Assembly (NCBI GenBank): GCA_026393775.1
Contig: JAPKZM010000014.1
Location: forward strand, 1-11,912
Source: Candidatus Aminicenantota bacterium
GTDB taxonomy: Bacteria; Acidobacteriota; Aminicenantia; UBA2199
Length of the DNA: 11,912 bases
Direction: 5' to 3'
Positions 1 through 7,213 of this stretch are shown here, piece by piece. The translations under genes and the position numbers were made by a program. Each line of letters starts with the position of its first letter. Position 1 is the first letter of the stretch. The notes beneath the pieces are model-generated. The model saw only the letters and a list, made by a program, of their open reading frames with translations, had not been told where the DNA came from and ran no database searches.

Positions 1-831
1 GGCCCGGCTGAGCTGGCTGAAATCAGGATTCCACATAAAACCCATGCCTGCGCCCACCGAAGCGACCCCCGAAGGTGGAGTGCCCATGGTCAGTACGCGG
101 ATGGCTAAAATGATGCCGAAAATGAACAATACCGGCATGCCGATCTTGGCCAGGACTTCGATGCCCTTGGAAATGCCCTTGCGCAGGAAATAATAATTCA
201 AGGAAATGGTAATGCCGATGAAAATGATGACCGGCAGCCAGGAAGCGAAGAACTGGTTGTGCTCCACGCCCTGGAAGCCGCGCAGGAACTGGCCCATGGC
301 CTCACGCGTGGTCAGGCCGAAATACTTGCCGGTGCCGGAGAACCAGGCAAAGCCCAGGGTCCAGGACTCGATGAAATTGTAATAGACCACGATGACAAAC
401 GGCAGCGAGATGCCCAGGGCGCCGAGGTACTTGGCCGCCGGGTGCTTCCACATCAGGGAGAACATGCCGGGGGTGGTGCCGTGGCCGTGGACGCCGCCGT
501 GGCGGCCCATCGACCATTCGACCCACATCAGGGGCACGCCCAGGAAGAGCAGGGCGCAAAAATAGGGGATCATGAAGGCGCCGCCGCCGTTGGCCGCCGC
601 TTTAACCGGGAAGCGCAGGAAATTGCCCAAACCGATGGCGTTGCCGGCCATGGCCAGGATCAGGCCGATGCGCGAACCCCATTGCATGCGGCCGCCCGCA
701 TCACCCAATCCAGATTCTTTTTTCTTCTTGGCCAGCAGCACGCGGGTAAAGCAGTAAACCGTCAATACCAGGATCACTCCCCAGGCCGCGGCCAGTGAGA
801 GCCAGCCCCACAGCGTAAGTCCTCCGTTCAT
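1..831 (-). CDS. LeuT-family Na+:amino acid symporter (NSS/SLC6), 3' end cut by window edge
   Basis: Inner-membrane Na+-coupled amino acid importer of the neurotransmitter:sodium symporter family. The 277 visible residues align without gaps to remembered Aquifex LeuT from LeuT residue 5 to at least Tyr108, at a constant offset of +43. LeuT Arg5 and Trp8 (cytoplasmic gate), Gly20-Asn21-Ala22 (unwound TM1, Na+ and substrate site), Asn27, Arg30 and Tyr108 match Arg48, Trp51, Gly63-Asn64-Ala65, Asn70, Arg73 and Tyr151. The signature AGNAIGLGNFLRFP is at 62-75. The visible part stops just before TM6. Residues 1-43 are extra relative to LeuT and form a hydrophobic helix (about 8-33) followed by KKKK at 35-38. 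The ATG at 831 follows a strong GAGGAGG ribosome site and a good promoter, so this start looks real. The family is certain; the substrate is not. Confidence 0.93.
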   Translation of the reverse strand, partial: MNGGLTLWGWLSLAAAWGVILVLTVYCFTRVLLAKKKKESGLGDAGGRMQWGSRIGLILAMAGNAIGLGNFLRFPVKAAANGGGAFMIPYFCALLFLGVPLMWVEWSMGRHGGVHGHGTTPGMFSLMWKHPAAKYLGALGISLPFVIVVYYNFIESWTLGFAWFSGTGKYFGLTTREAMGQFLRGFQGVEHNQFFASWLPVIIFIGITISLNYYFLRKGISKGIEVLAKIGMPVLFIFGIILAIRVLTMGTPPSGVASVGAGMGFMWNPDFSQLSRA

Positions 832-858
832 GTTTGCGCCTCCTCGGTTGAAGTGAAA

Positions 859-887
859 ATAGTAGTCAATCAAAAAAAATTTGTCAA
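859..887 (-). promoter_or_regulatory. sigma70-type promoter of the symporter gene
   Basis: On the minus strand, TTGACA (887-882), a 17-base AT-rich spacer with a run of eight T, and TACTAT (864-859). A GAGGAGG ribosome site lies between it and the ATG at 831. It shows the symporter is transcribed separately from the permease gene upstream. Called from sequence match only. Confidence 0.7.
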
Positions 888-918
888 GGGAGAAGAGCCG
901 GCCGAAAACGCCTGTTTT

Positions 919-2400
919 TTATGAGCTGGTCCTGTTCTTGCGCCGCTTCCAGAACAGGTAGCCGGGGATGCCGGCGGCCACCAGCAGCAGACCGAACAGC
1001 GAATTGATCAGCGGGGCGCGGCCGCTGGCGTAGCTGGCGATGTCCGAATACAGGGTGAAGACCACGTAGATCATGGCGAAGATGATGAACAACACCGGCA
1101 CATACGGATAGCCCCAGACCTTGTAGGGCCGCTCATGGGACGGCATTTTCCGGCGCAGAATAATGACGCCCAGGGCCGCCGCGGCGTAGAATATCCAGGA
1201 AACGAAGATCAGCATGTCGGTCAACTGGTCGAACGTGCCGCTCAGGATCAGCACCGACGTCCAGATGCCCTGGAGGATCAGCGACGGGCCGGGAGTGCGG
1301 AAGCGGGGATGGACGTTCTGCAGTTTCCGGAAAAACAATTTCTCCTTGGCCATGGCGTAATAGACCCGCGCCGACATCATCAGGGTGCCGTTCGTCGTGC
1401 CGAAAGTGGATATCATGATGGCGATGGCGATCAGGCCGCCGCCCCAGTCGCCCAGGAACGATGAGACCGTATCGGTGGCCACCAGGTAGGATCGGCCCGT
1501 GGCTTCGGCGGCCAGGTATTTGGCGCCCATGACCTTGGCCGGGATGATGTAAAAGTAAGCCAGGTTGATCAGGAGGTAGACCGTGATGAAGGTGATCGTG
1601 GCCAGCACCATGGCGCGCGGCAGGTTTTTCTGCGGGTTCTTGATCTCTCCGGCCAGGTAGGTGACGTTGATCCAGCCGTCGTAGGCCCAGAAAGCGCCCG
1701 ACATGGCGACAATGAAGGCCAGGAAAACGGGGGCGTAGCCGTGGCTGAAGGTCACGGCCGACTGGGTGAAGTTGGCCAGGCTGCCGTGGCCGACAGTGAA
1801 AGCCAGGGCGACGATGGCCAGGATGACGGCCACCTTCAGGGCGGTGAAGATCACCTGGATGGCACTGCCCAGGCGCACGCCCAGGTAATTGATCACGGTC
1901 AGGAACAGGATTAGCAGGATGGTGCAGCCCTTCAGCCCGATGAATTTGAACGGGGTGATGGAGCCGAGCCAGGGGATGCGCAGGGCGAATGCTTCCCAGG
2001 CCGGCGCCAGGCGCGGAAATTTAAAAAAATAACCCAGGGAATCGGAAAAGACGTAGGCGATGGAGGCGATGGAGCCCGTCTGGATGACTATGAAAACCGC
2101 CCAGCCGTACAGGTAGCCGGCGAAATCGCCGTAGCTTTTGTTGAAATAGATGTACTGGCCGCCGGCCTCGGGGAACAGGCCCGAGATCTCGGCGATGCTT
2201 AAAACTCCGAACAGGGTCATCAGCCCGGCGACCACCCAGACCAGGAGCAGCAGCAGCGGCGATTCGAGCTGCGAGGCCATCAGTCCCGGTTTCTTGAAAA
2301 TGCCCGAGCCGATGACCGAACCGATGGCGAAGGCCACGGCGGCGACCAACCCGATCTCCCTGAGCAGTTCCGCCGGTTTTTTTGCTGCCATTCCGTCCAT
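919..2400 (-). CDS. APC-superfamily amino acid permease, LAT/BasC-like
   Basis: Integral inner-membrane amino acid transporter or exchanger of the APC superfamily, 493 residues, with about 12 hydrophobic segments. The TM1 signature GSVIGSGIF (27-35) holds the unwound Gly-Ser-Gly substrate site. EISGLFPEAGGQYIYF follows TM2, and FWAYDGWINVTYLAGEIKNP lies around TM6; the last is typical of the LAT group, including bacterial Ala-Ser-Cys exchangers such as BasC. The C-terminus is a basic KRRKNRTSS tail. I chose the ATG at 2400, preceded by AAAAGGGG and by a promoter at 2453-2481. The open frame continues to 2880, but the extra 160 residues are not transporter-like and overlap clpS on the other strand. 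An ATG three codons later (2391) is possible. Substrate is unknown; a broad neutral amino acid specificity is inference. Confidence 0.92.
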   Translation of the reverse strand: MDGMAAKKPAELLREIGLVAAVAFAIGSVIGSGIFKKPGLMASQLESPLLLLLVWVVAGLMTLFGVLSIAEISGLFPEAGGQYIYFNKSYGDFAGYLYGWAVFIVIQTGSIASIAYVFSDSLGYFFKFPRLAPAWEAFALRIPWLGSITPFKFIGLKGCTILLILFLTVINYLGVRLGSAIQVIFTALKVAVILAIVALAFTVGHGSLANFTQSAVTFSHGYAPVFLAFIVAMSGAFWAYDGWINVTYLAGEIKNPQKNLPRAMVLATITFITVYLLINLAYFYIIPAKVMGAKYLAAEATGRSYLVATDTVSSFLGDWGGGLIAIAIMISTFGTTNGTLMMSARVYYAMAKEKLFFRKLQNVHPRFRTPGPSLILQGIWTSVLILSGTFDQLTDMLIFVSWIFYAAAALGVIILRRKMPSHERPYKVWGYPYVPVLFIIFAMIYVVFTLYSDIASYASGRAPLINSLFGLLLVAAGIPGYLFWKRRKNRTSS

Positions 2401-2452
2401 GAGTTTCCCCTTTTGCCGCAAAGTTGCCAACGCCGTCCGGCAAAGAAAAGTC

Positions 2453-2481
2453 ATTATAGAAAGTAAAAACAATGAAAGCAA
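2453..2481 (-). promoter_or_regulatory. sigma70-type promoter of the APC permease gene
   Basis: On the minus strand, TTGCTT (2481-2476), 17 bases, then a perfect TATAAT (2458-2453). Transcription would start near 2446, giving a leader of about 45 bases to the ATG at 2400. The -35 box sits two bases from the left end of palindrome A (2484). Confidence 0.65.
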
Positions 2482-2483
2482 TA

Positions 2484-2629
2484 GCGGATGATTTGTGTCG
2501 GTCCCCCGGGGGGACAGACAAATCAGATCCGCCTCTTTTGGTAGTTGTCTCACTAGATGATTTCGACAACTGACCGTACTTGTCAAAATCATAGTGAGAG
2601 CAACCAAAATAGGCGGATGATTTGTCTGT
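2484..2629. repeat. Element A: large compound imperfect palindrome between divergent promoters
   Basis: A long inverted repeat: left arm 2514-2569, 10-base loop 2570-2579, right arm 2580-2629. Nearly all of the 50-base right arm pairs. The left arm carries extra bases: GA at about 2525-2526, TAG at about 2542-2544 and GA at about 2556-2557. The inner half (about 2544-2605) begins GTTGTCTCACTA and ends TAGTGAGAGCAAC, and recurs in element B. A further copy of the outer motif lies at 2484-2499 and pairs with 2514-2532 around a central CCCCCGGGGGG. The element is flanked by the permease -35 (2476-2481) and the clpS -35 (2629-2634). A MITE-like or other structure-recognised element is the best guess. 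No transposase or clear target duplication is seen. Confidence 0.85.
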
Positions 2630-2657
2630 TGACAGCTCGTGAGAAATCGGCTAAAAT
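2629..2657 (+). promoter_or_regulatory. sigma70-type promoter of clpS-clpA
   Basis: TTGACA (2629-2634), a 17-base spacer, then TAAAAT (2652-2657), close to ideal. A perfect inverted repeat GGCTAA-AA-TTAGCC (2649-2662) is centred on the -10 box and could be an operator. The first T of the -35 is also the last base of palindrome A. Confidence 0.75.
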
Positions 2658-2679
2658 TAGCCGGGAGCAGAGGCCAACC

Positions 2680-3003
2680 ATGGGCGGTGACCAGAATATT
2701 GTTTTTAATTCCGACGCAGAATTGCAGACCAAAGAAGAGAGCGAAATCCGCGAGCCGAAAATGTACCGGGTCATCTTGCATAACGATCACTACACAACCA
2801 TGGAATTCGTGGTAGAAATTCTGGTTAATATTTTCGCCAAACCCTCCCAGGAAGCCACCCGGATCATGCTCGACGTCCACCGCCGCGGCAGCGGCGAATG
2901 CGGGGTCTTTTCACGTGACATCGCCCGCACCAAGGTGTCGCAGGTGCATGCCCTGGCCCGGCAGCATGAGTTTCCGCTGCGCTGCAGTTACGAGGAAGCC
3001 TGA
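2680..3003 (+). CDS. clpS: ATP-dependent Clp protease adaptor ClpS
   Basis: ClpS binds proteins with N-terminal destabilising residues (N-degrons) and delivers them to the ClpA N-domain for degradation by ClpAP. The 107 residues match the usual length of about 106. The flexible N-terminal tail (1-25) is followed by the core EPKMYRVILHNDHYTTMEFV. Relative to E. coli ClpS (offset +1), the N-degron pocket residues Asn34, Asp35, Thr38, Met40 and His66 are kept as Asn35, Asp36, Thr39, Met41 and His67. Asp36 of E. coli is replaced by His37. CGVF and TKV motifs follow. The ATG at 2680 has an AGAGG ribosome site and lies about 16 bases after the predicted transcription start. The frame is open back to 2557, but that start lies inside the palindrome and upstream of the promoter. 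clpA follows after 20 bases. Confidence 0.95.
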   Translation: MGGDQNIVFNSDAELQTKEESEIREPKMYRVILHNDHYTTMEFVVEILVNIFAKPSQEATRIMLDVHRRGSGECGVFSRDIARTKVSQVHALARQHEFPLRCSYEEA

Positions 3004-3023
3004 ACGGGTTCCCGGCAAAAAAA

Positions 3024-5294
3024 ATGGAAATCAACGAAGAACTGAACCGCATCATGGCCGTGGCCTTCGCCGATGCCCGCAGCCGCGCCAGCGAATACCT
3101 GACCCCCGAGCATCTCTTCTACGTGTCGCTTTTTTTTGAAAACCCGGCGGCCATCATCAGCCAATGCGGCGCCAATGTCGAACTGCTGAAGAAGGAATTG
3201 GAAACTTATCTGAACGAAAAGGTACCGAAGGCGGCCGGCGCCGACCCGGTGGCCTCGCTGGGTTTTCAGGAATTGATGGAACAGGCGATCGTCCATACGG
3301 TCGCGTCCGAAAAGAAGGAATTGGAAATCAGCGACATTTATGCCGCCCTGATGGAAGAAAAGGAATCGTTCGCTACCTACATGCTGCAGCGCCAGGGCGT
3401 CAGCCGTTACAACCTGCTTAACATCATCGCCCACGGCCCTGAGGCCGACGCTCCAGACGCAGCGGTAGTAAACGGCTCTGCTGCAGGGAGCGAACGGGCG
3501 CGCGGCCGCAAAAAGGAAGCCCCAAGTGCCAAGGACGGGGAGTTCCTGAGCCTGTACACGCTCGAGTTGACCGCCAAGGCGCGCAGCGGCGAGTGTGATC
3601 CGCTGATCGGCCGCGAGGATATCCTGACCCGGACGCTGCAGGTCCTTTGCCGGCGCAGCAAGAACAATCCCGTCCATGTCGGAGATCCGGGCGTCGGCAA
3701 GACCGCCATCACCGAGGGCCTGGCGCAGCGGGTAGTGCAGGGGCAGGTGCCGCCGGCGTTGCGCCACATCAAAATCTACGCCCTGGACATGGGGGCTTTG
3801 CTGGCGGGAACCCGCTACCGCGGCGATTTCGAGGAACGGCTGAAAAAAGTATTGACCGTGCTGCAGCATGAAAAGAACGCCGTGTTGTTCATCGACGAAA
3901 TCCACACGGTCATCGGCGCCGGGGCGGTTTCGGGAGGTTCGCTGGACGCCGCCAACATTCTCAAGCCGGTGCTGGCCCTGGGCAAGCTGCGCTGCATCGG
4001 CACGACCACCCACGAGGAGTACAAGAAGTACTTCGAGAAGGACCGCGCCTTGGCGCGCCGCTTTCAGAAAATCGAAATCCCCGAGCCGTCGGTCGAGGAG
4101 ACCTATGAGATTCTCCTGGGCTTGCGTTCGCGTTACCAGGACTACCATCATGTCGTCTACACTGACGAAACCTTGCGCGCGGCCGCCGAATTGTCGGGCA
4201 AGTACATCAACGACCGGTTCCTGCCCGACAAGGCCATCGATGTCATCGACGAGGCCGGGGCCTACGCGCGCATGAACGCCCCGGAGAAGGGCGGTCCGAT
4301 CACCATCGGCCTGGAGGCCGTCGAACAGGTGGTGGCCAAGATCGCCAAGATCCCCCGTCGCAGCGTGTCGGTGTCCGAGGTCAGGAACCTGCAGGTGCTG
4401 GAGGAAGAACTGAAAACCAGGATATTCGGCCAGGATCCGGCCGTGGAGAAAGTGGCCTGGGCCATCAAGCGTTCTCGCTCCGGTTTGCGCGAGGCGGATA
4501 AGCCGGTGGCCAAATTTCTCTTCGTCGGACCCACCGGCGTCGGCAAAACCGAGCTGGCCCGGCAGTTGGCCGACGTGCTGGGCATCCCCCTGCTGCGCTT
4601 TGATATGAGCGAATACCAGGAAAAGCACACGGTGTCGCGCCTGGTGGGTGCTCCTCCCGGCTACGTCGGCTACGAGGAAGGCGGGCTGCTGACCGATGCC
4701 GTGCGCAAATCGCCGTATTGCGTCCTGCTCCTCGACGAGATCGAGAAAGCCCACGCCGATATTTTCAACACCCTGCTGCAAGTGATGGATTACGCCACCC
4801 TGACCGACAACAGCGGCCGTAAGGCCGATTTTCGCAACGTCGTGCTGATCATGACCTCCAATGCCGGCGCCAAGGAGATTGGCCGGACCATGGTCGGTTT
4901 TTCCGACGCGGTTGCTTCCGGCGCGGTGACCGTTGCCGTGGAAAAACTGTTTTCGCCCGAATTCCGCAACCGTCTCGACGCCATCGTCACCTTCAGCCAC
5001 CTCGACGAGGCGGTGGTCACGCGCATCGTTAAAAAAATGATCGACGAATTCGCCGTTCAGCTCGCGGCAAAAAAAGTGACCCTGAAGGTCAGTCCGGCCT
5101 GCTACCACTGGCTGGCCAAGCGCGGTTTTTCCCCGGTTTTCGGCGCCCGTGAAGTGGGACGCCTGGTCCAGGAAAAAATCAAGAATCATTTTGTCGACGA
5201 GGTTCTTTTCGGACGCCTGAAAAAGGGCGGCACAGCCAGGATCGCGATCCGGAACGATGAGCTGGTGATCAAGATCGAGGCGCTGGAAGGCTGA
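3024..5294 (+). CDS. clpA: AAA+ unfoldase ClpA, ATPase subunit of the ClpAP protease
   Basis: Cytosolic hexameric unfoldase that feeds substrates into ClpP and receives N-degron proteins from ClpS. It has 756 residues, close to E. coli ClpA (758). The N-domain with double Clp repeats is about 1-140, followed by a Gly/Ala/Lys-rich linker (about 150-172). D1 has Walker A GDPGVGKT (220-227) and Walker B VLFIDE (287-292). D2 has Walker A GPTGVGKT (502-509) and Walker B Asp571-Glu572, then sensor-1 TSNAG. VGF at 624-626 occupies the position of the E. coli IGL ClpP-docking loop, so ClpP binding is expected. No coiled-coil M-domain lies between D1 and D2, which separates it from ClpB and ClpC. The start MEINEELNRIM matches the family N-terminus. 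There is little Shine-Dalgarno: an A-run of eight precedes and includes the start, so translation may be coupled to clpS. No clpP is in the window. Confidence 0.97.
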   Translation: MEINEELNRIMAVAFADARSRASEYLTPEHLFYVSLFFENPAAIISQCGANVELLKKELETYLNEKVPKAAGADPVASLGFQELMEQAIVHTVASEKKELEISDIYAALMEEKESFATYMLQRQGVSRYNLLNIIAHGPEADAPDAAVVNGSAAGSERARGRKKEAPSAKDGEFLSLYTLELTAKARSGECDPLIGREDILTRTLQVLCRRSKNNPVHVGDPGVGKTAITEGLAQRVVQGQVPPALRHIKIYALDMGALLAGTRYRGDFEERLKKVLTVLQHEKNAVLFIDEIHTVIGAGAVSGGSLDAANILKPVLALGKLRCIGTTTHEEYKKYFEKDRALARRFQKIEIPEPSVEETYEILLGLRSRYQDYHHVVYTDETLRAAAELSGKYINDRFLPDKAIDVIDEAGAYARMNAPEKGGPITIGLEAVEQVVAKIAKIPRRSVSVSEVRNLQVLEEELKTRIFGQDPAVEKVAWAIKRSRSGLREADKPVAKFLFVGPTGVGKTELARQLADVLGIPLLRFDMSEYQEKHTVSRLVGAPPGYVGYEEGGLLTDAVRKSPYCVLLLDEIEKAHADIFNTLLQVMDYATLTDNSGRKADFRNVVLIMTSNAGAKEIGRTMVGFSDAVASGAVTVAVEKLFSPEFRNRLDAIVTFSHLDEAVVTRIVKKMIDEFAVQLAAKKVTLKVSPACYHWLAKRGFSPVFGAREVGRLVQEKIKNHFVDEVLFGRLKKGGTARIAIRNDELVIKIEALEG

Positions 5295-5314
5295 CGGCCT
5301 TGCAATTTTATTTT
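5287..5314 (+). terminator. possible intrinsic terminator of clpS-clpA
   Basis: A 5-bp stem AAGGC / GCCTT (5287-5291 and 5297-5301) with loop TGACG is followed by GCAATTTTATTTT. The clpA stop codon TGA lies in the loop. The stem is short and the T-rich tract is interrupted, so it may be weak. The next gene's promoter begins at 5300, inside this structure. Confidence 0.4.
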
Positions 5315-5327
5315 ATCTGCCTATAAT
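5300..5327 (+). promoter_or_regulatory. sigma70-type promoter of the two-gene unit starting at 5346
   Basis: TTGCAA (5300-5305), a 16-base AT-rich spacer, then a perfect TATAAT (5322-5327). A GAGGTG ribosome site and the ATG at 5346 follow directly, so the leader is only about 12 bases. Confidence 0.6.
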
Positions 5328-5345
5328 GACCGGGTGAGGTGAAAA

Positions 5346-6432
5346 ATGAAAAAAACACTTATTCTGGCGCTTTGCGCCTTGTTGATCGGCGCCGCGGCGA
5401 CCTGGGCCGTGATCAAGGTCGTCATTCCGCAATGGAACCGCTCGGCCGAGGACAATACCTACTGGCAGGTGACGGCCAAGCTGGACCAGGGCGGCGAAGC
5501 TTTCGCCTATCTGCATACCGAAAAAATAACGGCGGCTTTTACGCGTTTGCTGGCCAACCTTGAAAAAAAGCTGATTCCGGCCGCGACCGGACCTCAGGAT
5601 AAAACGGCCCAGGCTTTTTATGTGTTGAACATGCTGCTCAAGGGCTACGGACTCGAGGAGATCGGCGGCCTGGGATTCAGTTCCATCACCCTCCAGCCGG
5701 GCTTGCACCGCAACCGCGTCGTCATCTTCCATCGCCCCGGACGCAACCAGGGGCTGATCTGGAATATCTCCGGTCCGACTCCCCGCTACCTGGATGAATT
5801 GGATCTGCTCAGCGATGACACCGCCATTCGCCTTACTTATCAAAGTCAAAGACTCCTACCTATTCGACCTGCTCAAGGGCAAGCTGGCCGAAACGGGCAA
5901 GGCCCAGATCCGCGATGAAGGCGGAATAAAAAAGATCAGCTTCCCCAGGTTGCCCACCCCCTTTCCGCTGGAACCGACCATCGCCCAGAAGGGTGACTGG
6001 CTGATCGCGGCCACGCTGGGTTCACTGGTCCAGGGCGTTTTCAATTCAGACAGCGGGCGGCTGAGCGACAGCGCGGAGTTCAAGACCATGGCCTATAAGA
6101 TGCCCCGGCGCGGCAACGGTTTCGGCTACGCCAGCCCCATCCTGCCGCGCTTGATCGCCCAGATCCTGCGTGAAAACAAGACCCTGATCCCGGCCCCGCC
6201 GGCCGCCTTGGAGAAGATCGCCGCCATCATGGCCCGCGGCAAGGGCTTCTGCCATGTCTGGGAAAATTCCGCCACCGGGCTTGTCTATACCATCAACCAC
6301 AGTTTTGATGTCTCCACCCTGGCCGAGTTCGTCGAGGTTCTCATCGAGATCGCCGGGGAAAAGGCTTTGCTGCCAACGGCAACCGAAGCGGCCGCCGCGG
6401 CGCCGCCGGTCGGCACCGAGGCGGGCAAGTAA
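5346..6432 (+). CDS. membrane-anchored or exported protein of unknown function, interrupted by a +1 frameshift
   Basis: I do not recognise this family. The gene starts at ATG 5346 after a GAGGTG ribosome site. Residues 1-28 (Lys-Lys, then a hydrophobic stretch to VIKVVIP) form a signal anchor or signal peptide, so the rest probably lies in the periplasm. The frame reads normally to about 5827 (residue 161, ending DELDLLSDDTAI), then degrades into Gln/Pro/Arg-rich sequence ending at 5918. The next frame (+1) holds convincing coding sequence, VKDSYLFDLLKGKLAETGKA onward, to TAA 6432. Deleting one T at 5827-5828 joins them as ...DDTAIALLIKVKD..., a protein of 361 residues. The C-terminus is an Ala/Pro-rich tail. 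No slippery homopolymer is visible, so a sequencing error or recent mutation is likelier than programmed shifting. The next gene begins 3 bases later. Confidence 0.7.
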
Positions 6433-6435
6433 CGC

Positions 6436-7137
6436 TTGCGGAAATTATACGCGCTGTCGCTGTTGCTGTTGCTGGCGCTGGTCGGCCGGGCCCAGGAAGC
6501 GGAGGGCGAAAAGGAGCCCATGGTCGAGGGGGGCTCGCTGTTCTTAGAGGTGACCACCCAGTATCTGTCCTTCAGCCATCGCGACCTTAACGGCAGCATG
6601 GTCCTGGGCAATGCCGAGCAGGTTTTTTACGTCCCCCGCGTCAAGGACAGCCTCGGTTTCGGCGTCGGCTTCGGCCGCCGTTTCCGCTCCGGCTTGTGGT
6701 CGATTTCCTACCTGGTCTCCGGACACGACGTGACCTTCCAGGGCCGGAACGGCACGGCTGTCTCGCGCTTGGTCCAGATCAACTCGCGAACATTCCTGCT
6801 GAAAAGCCCCGTGGCGAAAGTCTTCATCCATTTCGGCCTCAATTTTCCTTGGCTGACGGTGGACGACAACGCGGCGGACAAGAACGGCAACATGGTCAAC
6901 GCCACCTACCTTGGAGTGGGCGCCAACATTGGGGCGGGCCTGCTGCTGCCGGTTTCTTCCCGGATGTTTTTCAGCGGCAGCCTCATCTACCGCTTCATCG
7001 GCTTCCTGTACGCCAAGGGGCCGGGGAAGGGCATTGATGTTACCGATCTCTTTGACGACCGCAGCGGGCCGCGCCATCATTCCTATCTGCGCTCTCCCGT
7101 CTGGGCGTTGGAATTAAGCCTGGGATACACCATTTGA
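6436..7137 (+). CDS. putative outer-membrane beta-barrel protein, function unknown
   Basis: This is a 233-residue protein with a clear signal peptide (1-19, basic start, poly-Leu core, cleavage after about LVGRA-Q). The mature part is rich in alternating aromatic, Gly and Ser strands, such as SLFLEVTTQYLSFS, LGFGVGFGRRF, GLWSISYLVSG, TYLGVGANIGAGLLLPV and the C-terminal ALELSLGYTI. This is the pattern of a small outer-membrane beta-barrel of roughly 8-10 strands. It starts at TTG 6436, three bases after the previous stop, with GAGGCGGG about 10 bases upstream inside that gene, so the two are co-transcribed and translationally coupled. I cannot name the family. Function could be structural, transport or adhesion. 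Pairing with an anchored periplasmic-side protein suggests an envelope role, which is inference. Confidence 0.75.
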   Translation: MRKLYALSLLLLLALVGRAQEAEGEKEPMVEGGSLFLEVTTQYLSFSHRDLNGSMVLGNAEQVFYVPRVKDSLGFGVGFGRRFRSGLWSISYLVSGHDVTFQGRNGTAVSRLVQINSRTFLLKSPVAKVFIHFGLNFPWLTVDDNAADKNGNMVNATYLGVGANIGAGLLLPVSSRMFFSGSLIYRFIGFLYAKGPGKGIDVTDLFDDRSGPRHHSYLRSPVWALELSLGYTI

Positions 7138-7178
7138 GGGGACCGGCCGGGAAGGGGGATGGCCCTGTTTCCTGGACT

Positions 7179-7207
7179 TTGACAGCCGTTCCGGGTTCGT
7201 CTAAAAT
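7179..7207 (+). promoter_or_regulatory. sigma70-type promoter of the C69 peptidase gene, apparently leaderless
   Basis: TTGACA (7179-7184), a 17-base spacer, then TAAAAT (7202-7207). The ATG begins at 7214, only six bases past the -10, so the expected transcription start coincides with the start codon. It shares TTGACAGC and CTAAAAT at identical spacing with the clpS promoter. Confidence 0.7.
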
Positions 7208-7213
7208 AAGGGC

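Noticed and set aside
2484..2629. Integron attC site
   Set aside because: attC sites begin RYYYAAC and end GTTRRRY; the palindrome core here begins GTTG and ends CAAC, and no integrase or cassette array is present.
2401..2880. N-terminal extension of the APC permease reading frame to an ATG at 2880
   Set aside because: The extra 160 residues do not look like transporter sequence, they run antisense through clpS and palindrome A, and a promoter plus ribosome site support the start at 2400.
2988..5189. 733-residue open frame antisense to clpA
   Set aside because: It is entirely opposite a textbook ClpA, is rich in Gly/Gln/His/Asp typical of antisense frames in GC-rich genes, and has no recognisable domain.
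5339..5563. GTG-started frame overlapping the start of the gene at 5346
   Set aside because: The ATG at 5346 in another frame gives a signal anchor and long coding sequence; this frame has neither.
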